Below the pieces are notes generated by a model. The model worked only from the letters and a program-made list of their open reading frames with translations, was not told where the DNA came from and did not search any database. Position numbers and translations under genes: made by a program. This document shows, one piece after another, positions 36,941-44,336 of a stretch of DNA of 64,000 nt. How positions within the stretch are numbered: position 1 is the first letter of the stretch; every line of letters begins with the position of its first letter. Origin of the DNA: Mesoflavibacter zeaxanthinifaciens DSM 18436 (GTDB lineage: Bacteria; Bacteroidota; Bacteroidia; Flavobacteriales; Flavobacteriaceae); the NCBI RefSeq assembly GCF_000422365.1, contig NZ_AULQ01000011.1, forward strand, positions 55,736 to 119,735, written 5' to 3'.

Positions 36941-37360
36941 TTAAAACATTTCTCTTCCAGAAAAATGAAAAGCACCTTCAATAGCTGCGTTTTCATCACT
37001 ATCACTACCGTGTACGGCATTTTCTCCTATAGATTCTGCGTACATTTTTCTAATAGTTCCTTCTGCAGCTTCTGCTGGATTAGTAGCACCTATTAAAGTT
37101 CTAAAGTCTTCTACTGCGTTATCTTTTTCTAAAATAGCAGCTACAATAGGACCACGTGTCATATACTCTACTAACTCACCAAAGAAAGGTCTTTCTTTGT
37201 GTATAGCATAAAATGCTTCTGCATCTTGCTTAGTCATGTGTGTTAATTTCATTGCTACGATTCTAAATCCTGAAGCATTAATTTTTTCTAAAATTGCGCC
37301 AATGTGTCCTTTTTCTACAGCATCTGGCTTAAGCATTGTAAATGTTCTATTAGTTGCCAT
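36941..37360 (-). CDS. ndk: Nucleoside-diphosphate kinase
   Basis: The 139-residue protein has the NDK opening [20 protein letters not shown] and the active-site histidine in [12 protein letters not shown] (His117). It transfers phosphate between nucleoside tri- and diphosphates. Monocistronic, with a good upstream promoter. Confidence 0.96.
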   Translation of the reverse strand: MATNRTFTMLKPDAVEKGHIGAILEKINASGFRIVAMKLTHMTKQDAEAFYAIHKERPFFGELVEYMTRGPIVAAILEKDNAVEDFRTLIGATNPAEAAEGTIRKMYAESIGENAVHGSDSDENAAIEGAFHFSGREMF

Positions 37361-37424
37361 TTTATTGTTTTAGTTTAATTTCAACTTATTATAACACAGC
37401 TATATTTAGCTTGTTAATTTTGTG

Positions 37425-37454
37425 CAAAAGTAAGGCATTTATTAAGAAAAACAA
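37425..37454 (-). promoter_or_regulatory. Promoter of ndk
   Basis: On the minus strand TTG is followed after 19 nt by TACTTTTG (37432-37425), matching the Bacteroidetes consensus, 65 nt before the ndk ATG. Confidence 0.7.
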
Positions 37455-37491
37455 CAAATTCAATTATTAAAAAATTGTATATTCGTACGCT

Positions 37492-38511
37492 ATGACAAAA
37501 CATGAAATTTCAGATATTAAATCGCTATTAGCTTCACCTAAAAAAATAGTAATTGTTACTCATAAAAACCCTGACGGAGACGCTATCGGATCTAGCTTAG
37601 CCTTATTTCATTATTTAACAAAAATCAATCATTCTGTAACAGTTATTACACCTAATGATTATCCTGATTTTTTAAAATGGGTTCCTGGTCAGGATTTAAT
37701 TTTAAAGTTTGACTCACAAAACAGTCAATCTTTAGAAGCGTTAAACAATGCAGATATTGTTTTTACTTTAGATTTTAATGCCTTCCATAGAGCTGGAGAT
37801 ATGGAAAATACGCTTGCAGAAAATAAGTCGTTAAAAATTATGATAGATCATCATCAACAACCAGATCCGTACGCAAAGTATACATATAGTGATGTAAGTA
37901 TGAGTTCTACCTGCGAGATGATTTATAATTTTATTGAAATGTTAGGAGATTTAGACCTTTTAGATAGCAATATGGCAACCGCTATTTATTTAGGAATAAT
38001 GACAGATACTGGTTCTTTTAGGTTTAATTCAACTACAAGCAGGACTCATCGTGTTATAGCAGATTTAATTGATAAAGGTGCTCAAAATACTTTTATTCAT
38101 AATCAAGTATACGATACTAATAGTTACAACCGTTTGCAACTTTTAGGCTGTGCTTTAAGCAACCTAAAAGTATTGCCAGAATATAGAGCTGCATACATCA
38201 CTTTAACTCTTAAAGAGCTTCAAAAATTCGATTATAAAAAAGGAGATACAGAAGGATTTGTAAATTACGCTTTATCATTAAATAATATTGTTTTAGCTGC
38301 TATTTTTATAGAAGACGCACAACAAAATATCGTAAAGATTTCTTTACGATCTAAAGGAGATTTCTCTGTAAATTTAATGTCTAGATCTCATTTTGAAGGT
38401 GGCGGACATACTAATGCTGCTGGCGGAAAAAGTGATTTACCAATTAAAGAAACTGTTGAAAAATTTATTAGTATATTACCACAATACAAATCGGCATTAA
38501 ATGAAGCTTAA
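37492..38511 (+). CDS. nrnA: DHH-family bifunctional oligoribonuclease / pAp phosphatase (NrnA-like)
   Basis: The 339-residue protein has THKNPDGDAIGSSLAL near 23 (DHH motif I), FTLDFNAFHR near 92, IDHHQQPDP near 117 and the DHHA1 glycine motif FEGGGHTNAAGGK near 300. NrnA removes short RNA oligonucleotides and dephosphorylates 3'-phosphoadenosine 5'-phosphate. Its end overlaps gldI by 11 nt. Confidence 0.92.
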   Translation: MTKHEISDIKSLLASPKKIVIVTHKNPDGDAIGSSLALFHYLTKINHSVTVITPNDYPDFLKWVPGQDLILKFDSQNSQSLEALNNADIVFTLDFNAFHRAGDMENTLAENKSLKIMIDHHQQPDPYAKYTYSDVSMSSTCEMIYNFIEMLGDLDLLDSNMATAIYLGIMTDTGSFRFNSTTSRTHRVIADLIDKGAQNTFIHNQVYDTNSYNRLQLLGCALSNLKVLPEYRAAYITLTLKELQKFDYKKGDTEGFVNYALSLNNIVLAAIFIEDAQQNIVKISLRSKGDFSVNLMSRSHFEGGGHTNAAGGKSDLPIKETVEKFISILPQYKSALNEA

Positions 38512-39049
38512 TCATTTTATATTTATCTTTTTAGGACTGCTTATTACAGCTTGCAAAAGTCCTGAAGCGCGCAAACCAATTACTGTGTCTTCTGGAAGTT
38601 TTATAGACCAATCTGTTGCACGTAATAAAGCTTTAAACCAAAAAGAAATTGAAAAAATAGAAACCATAATAGCCAATCAACCTGATAAAGAATTTAAAAA
38701 TTCAGGAAACGGTTTTTGGTACTATTACAATACAAAAGTTGAAAATGACAGTTTACAAACACCAGGTTTTGGCGATATAATTAACTTCAATTACAATGTA
38801 AAAACCTTAGATAGCGATGTAATTTACACTAAAGAAGAAATAAAAACGCAAAACTACGCTATGGATCAAGAAGAAATTTTTACTGGTCTTCGCGAAGGTT
38901 TAAAACTTCTAAAAGAAGGAGAAACTGCTACATTTTTATTCCCTTCGCAAAAAGCATATGGTTATTATGGAGACGAACGCAAAATAGGTATTAACACACC
39001 AATTATGTGTCAAGTAACCGTAAATAAAATCACTAAAAATCAAGACTAA
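38501..39049 (+). CDS. gldI: Gliding motility-associated peptidyl-prolyl isomerase GldI
   Basis: The 182-residue lipoprotein (lipobox ITAC, Cys18) has an FKBP-type domain: IINFNYNVKTLDSDVIY, IFTGLREGLKLLKEGETATFLFPSQKAYGY and a C-terminal strand. It fits GldI, a Flavobacteriia lipoprotein needed for gliding/T9SS function in F. johnsoniae. It is followed 11 nt later by another isomerase gene. Confidence 0.9.
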   Translation: MKLNHFIFIFLGLLITACKSPEARKPITVSSGSFIDQSVARNKALNQKEIEKIETIIANQPDKEFKNSGNGFWYYYNTKVENDSLQTPGFGDIINFNYNVKTLDSDVIYTKEEIKTQNYAMDQEEIFTGLREGLKLLKEGETATFLFPSQKAYGYYGDERKIGINTPIMCQVTVNKITKNQD

Positions 39050-39060
39050 ACCAAATAACA

Positions 39061-40266
39061 ATGAACCTAATAAAAAAACAAATGAAATTTTTACTTATCG
39101 CTTTTATTGTCAGCTTTTCGGCAATGTCGTGTCAAGACAAATATCCTGATTTACCAGACGGACTTTACGCCGAGTTTAAAACCAACAAAGGAACCATGGT
39201 CGCTAAGTTATTTTACGACAAAGTACCTGTTACTGTTGCCAACTTTGTAGGTCTTGCAGAAGGAACACATCCAAAATTAGCAGATTCTTTAAAAGGAAAA
39301 CCATTTTATAACGGTATTACTTTTCATAGAGTTATGGATAAATTTATGATACAAGGTGGCGACCCAACAGGAACTGGTATGGGAAGCGCAGGTTTTAAAT
39401 TTTATAGCGAGTTTGACACAAGTCTAAGTCACGATAAAGCAGGTATTTTATCTATGGCTAACTCTGGTGGATTAAACACAAATGGTAGCCAATTTTTTAT
39501 TACCGAAGTACCAAAAACCAATCTTGATGCTTTTTATGCAGACGGAAGTTTTAAAAACTGTAACATGCCAAGAACAAGCTGTCATGCAGTGTTTGGAGAA
39601 TTAGTAAAAGGAATAGAAGTACAAGACACCATATCTAATGTAAAAACAGTACAAACAAAACCTGTAGATCCTGTTATTATTGAAGAGTTAAATATTATAA
39701 GAAAAGGTGCCGATGCAAAAGCATTTGACGCTGCAAAAGTATTTACCGAAAAAGAGCCTTTATTACCTCAACGCTTAGAAGAACAACAAGCTGCTATGCA
39801 AGAAAAAATTAAAGAGCAAGCAAAAATAGCTGGTAAAGCCTTTATCGAGAAAAATAAAGATATGGAAGGTGAAGTTATAGAGTCGCCTACTGGATTAGTG
39901 ATGATTTTAAATAAAGCCAAAGATGGTGTAACACCAAAAAGCACCGATAATGTCTTAATACAAAGTACAGGTTACTTTGAAAACGGAAACTTATTTTACA
40001 CCACAGATGCAGAAGTAGCAAAAGCTACAAACACCTATAACGAACAAGCAGATAAAGCTGGTGCATATGAGCCTTTCCCTATGATTTATAACGAGTCTGC
40101 TACGCTTGTACCAGGTTTTAGAGAAGCTATGCTAAAAATGAACATTGGCGATAAAGCCCGTATTTTTGTACCAAGTTATTTAGGTTACGGACCAAACGGA
40201 CGTGCGCCACGTATACCACCAAATGCTAATTTAGTATTTGATTTAGAAATTGTTGGTATTAAATAA
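39061..40266 (+). CDS. Fused cyclophilin-FKBP peptidyl-prolyl isomerase, lipoprotein
   Basis: The 401-residue protein has a lipoprotein signal (AMSC, Cys about 24; an alternative ATG at 39082 keeps it). Residues about 35-215 form a cyclophilin domain (FYNGITFHRVMDKFMIQGGDPTGTGMGS, NGSQFFIT). After a helical linker, residues about 285-400 form an FKBP domain (LVPGFREAMLKMNIGDKARIFVPSYLGYG). Both isomerase types in one envelope protein, directly after gldI, suggest help in folding outer-membrane or secreted proteins. Confidence 0.92.
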   Translation: MNLIKKQMKFLLIAFIVSFSAMSCQDKYPDLPDGLYAEFKTNKGTMVAKLFYDKVPVTVANFVGLAEGTHPKLADSLKGKPFYNGITFHRVMDKFMIQGGDPTGTGMGSAGFKFYSEFDTSLSHDKAGILSMANSGGLNTNGSQFFITEVPKTNLDAFYADGSFKNCNMPRTSCHAVFGELVKGIEVQDTISNVKTVQTKPVDPVIIEELNIIRKGADAKAFDAAKVFTEKEPLLPQRLEEQQAAMQEKIKEQAKIAGKAFIEKNKDMEGEVIESPTGLVMILNKAKDGVTPKSTDNVLIQSTGYFENGNLFYTTDAEVAKATNTYNEQADKAGAYEPFPMIYNESATLVPGFREAMLKMNIGDKARIFVPSYLGYGPNGRAPRIPPNANLVFDLEIVGIK

Positions 40267-40287
40267 ATACCTCTAAAACATAAATAC

Positions 40288-40316
40288 AAAACCACCTTTT
40301 TAGGTGGTTTTTTTAT
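40288..40316 (+). terminator. Terminator after nrnA-gldI-PPIase
   Basis: AAACCACCT/AGGTGGTTT stem with a TTTT loop followed by T-run. Confidence 0.88.
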
Positions 40317-40337
40317 AAATATATGTAGACCTACGTA

Positions 40338-40368
40338 TTGATTTTCTTACATTAAAACACTAACTTCG
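40338..40368 (+). promoter_or_regulatory. Predicted promoter of the PD40 cassette gene
   Basis: TTG (40338-40340), a 20-nt spacer and TAACTTCG (40361-40368), one base off TAnnTTTG. The -7 box overlaps the outer inverted repeat, so the repeats would lie in the untranslated parts of the mRNA. Confidence 0.4.
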
Positions 40369-40374
40369 TTTAAC
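40365..40374 (+). repeat. Outer inverted repeat of cassette, left arm
   Basis: TTCGTTTAAC, exact inverse of GTTAAACGAA at 41507-41516 on the far side of the PD40 gene. Confidence 0.55.
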
Positions 40375-40412
40375 AATCGATAACGCGAATTGGAAACTTG
40401 CTTTATCTTAAC

Positions 40413-40426
40413 GTTGGCAATAATAC
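40413..40426 (+). repeat. Inner inverted repeat of cassette, left arm
   Basis: GTTGGCAATAATAC is the inverse of 41375-41388 with one mismatch. The same site is itself embedded in a local hairpin TTAACGT...ACGTTAA (40408-40431). Confidence 0.6.
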
Positions 40427-40445
40427 GTTAAAAAAAACTTCAATA

Positions 40446-41375
40446 ATGAAAAAAATCAGATTAGTAATTTCGTTAATTCTTATTTCAAATTTATTATCAG
40501 CTCAGAGTGAATCTGATATTACTCAATTTGATAAAGCACTAAATCAATTTCTTAATGTAAGAGATTTTTGTATTTCAAAAGATGGAAAAGAAGCATTCTT
40601 TACTGTACAAAGCCCTAATCAGGAAATTTCACAACTTGCTTATATTAAAAAGAATAAAACAGGATGGTCTCAACCAGAATTATTGCCTTTTTGTGATTCA
40701 TATATGTATTTAGAGCCCTTTTTGTCTTTTGATAATAATCGACTATTTTTTGTCTCTAATAGACCATTAAATGATTCTATTAATGAAAAAAAGGATTTTG
40801 ATATTTGGTATGTTGAAAGAGGTAACAATAATGAAGTGTGGTCAAAACCCAAAAACGTCGGGAAACCAATTAATTCAGAATTAGATGAGTTTTATCCTAC
40901 TGTCAGTAAAAATGGGAACATATATTTTACAATGGTATCACCTGATGGTTTTGGAAAAGATGATATTTATTATTGTGAATTGAAAGGTGATAAGTATTTA
41001 AAACCTGTTTTATTAGATGAAAATATAAACAGTGCCGGCTATGAGTTTAATGCTTTTATTTCTGAAAACGAAGATTTTATAATTTATTCGAAATATAATG
41101 AAAAAGATGGTCAAGGAAGTGGGGATTTATATATCTCGAAAAAGGATACAAATGGAAACTGGAAAAAGGCCATAAACCTAGGAATTCCTGTAAACACAAA
41201 ATATATGGAATATTGCCCATTTTATGATGAGCAAAACCAAATATTATATTTCACAAGCAAAAGAAATAATATTTATCCAAGAAATTTCGAAACTATTTCA
41301 GATTTTAAAAAATATATTAATGAAAGTAACAATGGCTTAAGTAAAATTTATAAAATCTCACTTAAAATAAAATAG
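40446..41375 (+). CDS. Secreted PD40/TolB-like beta-propeller protein
   Basis: I choose ATG 40446 (MKKIRLVISL), because upstream in-frame codons run through the flanking repeat and no signal peptide would result. The 309-residue product has a signal peptide ending LLSAQ and PD40-type blades with LSFDNNRLFFVSNRP, YPTVSKNGNIYFT and CPFYDEQNQILYFTSKR. It resembles the PD40 part of OmpA-like envelope proteins but has no OmpA domain. It is bracketed by two nested inverted repeats and looks like a lineage-specific cassette. Function unknown. Confidence 0.8.
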   Translation: MKKIRLVISLILISNLLSAQSESDITQFDKALNQFLNVRDFCISKDGKEAFFTVQSPNQEISQLAYIKKNKTGWSQPELLPFCDSYMYLEPFLSFDNNRLFFVSNRPLNDSINEKKDFDIWYVERGNNNEVWSKPKNVGKPINSELDEFYPTVSKNGNIYFTMVSPDGFGKDDIYYCELKGDKYLKPVLLDENINSAGYEFNAFISENEDFIIYSKYNEKDGQGSGDLYISKKDTNGNWKKAINLGIPVNTKYMEYCPFYDEQNQILYFTSKRNNIYPRNFETISDFKKYINESNNGLSKIYKISLKIK

Positions 41376-41388
41376 TACTATTGCCAAC
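41375..41388 (-). repeat. Inner inverted repeat of cassette, right arm
   Basis: GTACTATTGCCAAC directly follows the stop codon of the PD40 gene and pairs with 40413-40426 (one mismatch). Confidence 0.6.
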
Positions 41389-41390
41389 AA

Positions 41391-41500
41391 TGTATAAAAA
41401 TAATAGCGGTTTAATCGCTAAAACAAAAGCAAGTAAGTATAAAAAAGGTCTGTATTTAACCGAAAAGTTAGTGCGTCTAAATCCGCTACTATTCTTATAC
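41391..41500. repeat. Long imperfect hairpin at the cassette's 3' end
   Basis: The arm at 41392-41414 (core AATAATAGCGGTTTAA) is inverted at 41478-41500 (core CCGCTACTATTCTTATAC) with two mismatches and one extra base, enclosing about 63 nt. An added GGTCT (41447) / AGACC (41502) pair lies inside and outside. Sequences of this type recur after isolated genes in flavobacterial genomes as I remember them. Confidence 0.55.
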
Positions 41501-41506
41501 TAGACC

Positions 41507-41516
41507 GTTAAACGAA
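41507..41516 (-). repeat. Outer inverted repeat of cassette, right arm
   Basis: GTTAAACGAA, exact inverse of 40365-40374. Confidence 0.55.
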
Positions 41517-41519
41517 ACA

Positions 41520-41552
41520 AAAAAAGCCCAGCAAAACTGAGCTTTTTTTTAT
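41520..41552 (-). terminator. Terminator of pepD
   Basis: On the minus strand GCTCAG...CTGGGC forms a stem with one U.G pair, followed by seven T. On the plus strand the same position is a C.A mismatch, so it acts for the minus-strand pepD. Confidence 0.8.
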
Positions 41553-41566
41553 TATTATCTACTTCC

Positions 41567-43027
41567 CTATTTCTTTGGGATGTCTTTTAAAATTTCTAAC
41601 ACAAATTTCCAATATTTTTGTGCAGAGCTAATTTGTGCACGCTCGTCTGGACTATGTGCACCTTTTATATTTGGTCCAAAACTAATCATCTCCATATCTG
41701 GGTAATTTTGTCCTAAAATACCGCATTCTAATCCTGCATGGCAAGCTGCAACGTGTGGTTTTTCGTTGTTTAAACGCTCGTAAACATTGGTAACCACTTT
41801 TAAGATAGATGCGTCCATATTTGGTGTCCAACCTGGATAATCTCCAGAAAACTCTACTTCGCAACCTGTTAATTCAAACGTTGCGCGTAAAGTATTGGCT
41901 AAATCTAATTTAGAACTCTCTACAGAGCTACGTGTTAAACACGCAATTTCTATTTCGCCATCTTTTATAGTTACTCGCGCTATATTGTTAGAGGTTTCTA
42001 CTAATTCTGGTATATCTGCACTCATACGGTATACACCATTTAAAGCCGCATAAATTGCTCTGGTTACTCCTTCTTGCACACCTAAATCCATAATTTTTTC
42101 TGGCGTTTCAGTTTTAGTGACTAAAATCTCTAAATCTGGCTCCATGGTTTTAAGTTCCTTTTTTATGGTATTGGCTTGCTCTTTCATTTCAGCTAAAAAA
42201 GCTTCTTCGTGTATCGCATCTATAGCGACAATTGCTTTACTCTCGCGTGGAATAGCGTTACGTAAACTTCCGCCTTCTATTTGAGAGATACGTAAACCAA
42301 AGTTTTCAAAACCGTCAAATAACACACGGTTCATAATTTTATTAGCGTTACCTAAACCTTCGTGTATTTGCATTCCTGAATGTCCACCTTGCAATCCTTT
42401 TACCTCAATTTTATAACCGGTTTTAAATTCTGGTGTTTCTTCTTCATCATAAGAACGTCTTGCAGTAACATCTACACCACCAGCACAACCAACACCAATT
42501 TCGTCATCTTCTTCGGTGTCTAAATTCAATAAAATATCACCAGTTAATAATCCGCCTTTTAATCCCATTGCGCCAGTCATACCAGTTTCTTCATCAATGG
42601 TAAATAAAGCTTCTATTGCTGGATGTGGTATATCTGTACTTTCTAAAATAGCCATAATGGTGGCAACACCTAAACCGTTATCTGCACCAAGTGTTGTTCC
42701 TTTTGCTTTTACCCAATCACCATCTACATACATATCGATACCTTGTGTATCAAAATCAAAAACCGTATCGTTATTTTTTTGATGTACCATATCTAAATGC
42801 GATTGCATTACAATAGTTACACGGTCTTCCATACCTGCTGTTGCTGGCTTTTTGATGATTACGTTTCCTACTTCGTCTTCTATAGTTTCTAAACCTAGCT
42901 TAGCTCCAAAATCTTTCATAAATTTTATAACGCGCTCTTCTTTTTTAGAAGGTCTTGGTACAGCGTTTAAATCGGCAAATTTATTCCACAATGCTTTAGG
43001 CTCTAAGGCTCTTACGTCTTGACTCAT
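41567..43027 (-). CDS. pepD: Aminoacyl-histidine dipeptidase (M20 family)
   Basis: I place the start at ATG 43027 (MSQDVRALEPKALW), since the -7 box TACTTTTG at 43049-43056 lies inside the longer in-frame ORF and would put transcription start downstream of its first codon. The 486-residue product has M20 zinc motifs MQSHLDMVHQ near 82, TTLGADNGLGVA near 117 and FTIDEETGMTGA near 149, with the lid domain between. It cleaves Xaa-His dipeptides such as carnosine. Confidence 0.93.
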   Translation of the reverse strand: MSQDVRALEPKALWNKFADLNAVPRPSKKEERVIKFMKDFGAKLGLETIEDEVGNVIIKKPATAGMEDRVTIVMQSHLDMVHQKNNDTVFDFDTQGIDMYVDGDWVKAKGTTLGADNGLGVATIMAILESTDIPHPAIEALFTIDEETGMTGAMGLKGGLLTGDILLNLDTEEDDEIGVGCAGGVDVTARRSYDEEETPEFKTGYKIEVKGLQGGHSGMQIHEGLGNANKIMNRVLFDGFENFGLRISQIEGGSLRNAIPRESKAIVAIDAIHEEAFLAEMKEQANTIKKELKTMEPDLEILVTKTETPEKIMDLGVQEGVTRAIYAALNGVYRMSADIPELVETSNNIARVTIKDGEIEIACLTRSSVESSKLDLANTLRATFELTGCEVEFSGDYPGWTPNMDASILKVVTNVYERLNNEKPHVAACHAGLECGILGQNYPDMEMISFGPNIKGAHSPDERAQISSAQKYWKFVLEILKDIPKK

Positions 43028-43048
43028 ATTTTTATTTTTATTGAAACA

Positions 43049-43056
43049 CAAAAGTA
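43049..43056 (-). promoter_or_regulatory. -7 box of pepD
   Basis: TACTTTTG on the minus strand, 21 nt upstream of the chosen ATG. A -33 TTG is not obvious. Confidence 0.5.
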
Positions 43057-43176
43057 CAAAATGCACTATGGATTAATTACTTTTTTAAGTTGAAATTATG
43101 AGAATATTTCCCCTATTTTGAAATCTAAAAGAATACTTAAAACATAACCAATAAGGGTTTATTTTATTTATTTTTG

Positions 43177-44250
43177 ATGTCTATGCGAAAACACACCAAA
43201 TTAATTTTAACGGGATTAATTGTACCTACCTACATTTTGGTGCAACTTGCCAAACGTTTTCCTGAATTTGTAGACCGTTATTATAGCGACGGTTTATATC
43301 CGTTTTTATCTAAATTCTTTAGATATGTTTTGGGTTGGTTACCGTTTAGTTTTGGTGATTTTGTTTATGGTATTGGCTTAATCTTAATACTTAGATGGTT
43401 AGTTTTAAATAGAAAACGCATTTATAAAGACACCGTAAAATGGTTGTTAGATGTTGGTGCTGTTTTGGGTGTTGTGTATTTTGCGTTTCATTTACTTTGG
43501 GGATTTAATTATTACCGTAATCCTTTACACAAAAACTTAAAATTAGAAGATAATTACACTACAGAGCAACTACTTTCGGTCACCAAAAAACTTATTGAAA
43601 AATCTAACAGTTTACAGTTACAAATTGCCAAAAACGACACTGTAAAAGTAGTTTTACCTTACACAAAAACCGAAATTTTAAAACAAACTCCTAATGGTTA
43701 TAAAGCGCTAGAAAAAGAATTTCCGCATTTAGAATACCATCCAAAAAGTTTAAAAAAATCGATATTTAGTTTACCGCTAACGTATATGGGTTTTAGCGGA
43801 TATTTGAATCCGCTAACTAACGAAGCGCAAGTAGATTATTTAATTCCGGAGTATAAATTCCCAACTACTTCTGCGCACGAAATTGCACACCAATTAGGTT
43901 ATGCTTTAGAAAACGAAGCTAATTTTATGGGCTTTTTAGCATCTGTAAACAATCCAGATATTTATTTTAAATATTGTGGTTACACCTTTGGATTAAGACA
44001 TTGCTTAAGAGAAGTCTATAAACGTAATCCTGATACTTATTTTGAATTGGTTGAAACTATAAACCCTGGTATTATCAAAAACTATCAAGAAGTACAGGAC
44101 TTTTGGGATAGTTACAAAAACCCATCAGAAATTTTCTTTAAAAGCACATACACTACTTATCTAAAAGCCAATAACCAAGCAAAAGGTATGGAAAGCTACA
44201 GCTATGTAGTGGCATTACTAGTAAATTACCTACAAAATAAAACACTTTAA
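43177..44250 (+). CDS. DUF3810 family membrane protein with HExxH-type motif
   Basis: The 357-residue protein (ATG 43177; a second ATG lies 6 nt on) has three membrane segments in residues 8-115 and a soluble domain with TSAHEIAHQLGYALENEANFMGF near 228. This is a gluzincin-like HEIAH with a downstream NEAN glutamate, so a zinc peptidase is likely. Family function is not established. Confidence 0.85.
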   Translation: MSMRKHTKLILTGLIVPTYILVQLAKRFPEFVDRYYSDGLYPFLSKFFRYVLGWLPFSFGDFVYGIGLILILRWLVLNRKRIYKDTVKWLLDVGAVLGVVYFAFHLLWGFNYYRNPLHKNLKLEDNYTTEQLLSVTKKLIEKSNSLQLQIAKNDTVKVVLPYTKTEILKQTPNGYKALEKEFPHLEYHPKSLKKSIFSLPLTYMGFSGYLNPLTNEAQVDYLIPEYKFPTTSAHEIAHQLGYALENEANFMGFLASVNNPDIYFKYCGYTFGLRHCLREVYKRNPDTYFELVETINPGIIKNYQEVQDFWDSYKNPSEIFFKSTYTTYLKANNQAKGMESYSYVVALLVNYLQNKTL

Positions 44251-44336
44251 AAAAGTTAAAATTTCACCCTTGATTTTGAATGGGTTGCTTTAAGACTTAT
44301 CTTTAGTCTCTTTAAGACTTTAAACTAACTAATCTT

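Noticed and set aside
40365..41516. Integron attC / classical insertion sequence
   Set aside because: No integrase or transposase, no clear attC core pair on both sides and no target-site duplication seen; described only as inverted repeats around a gene.
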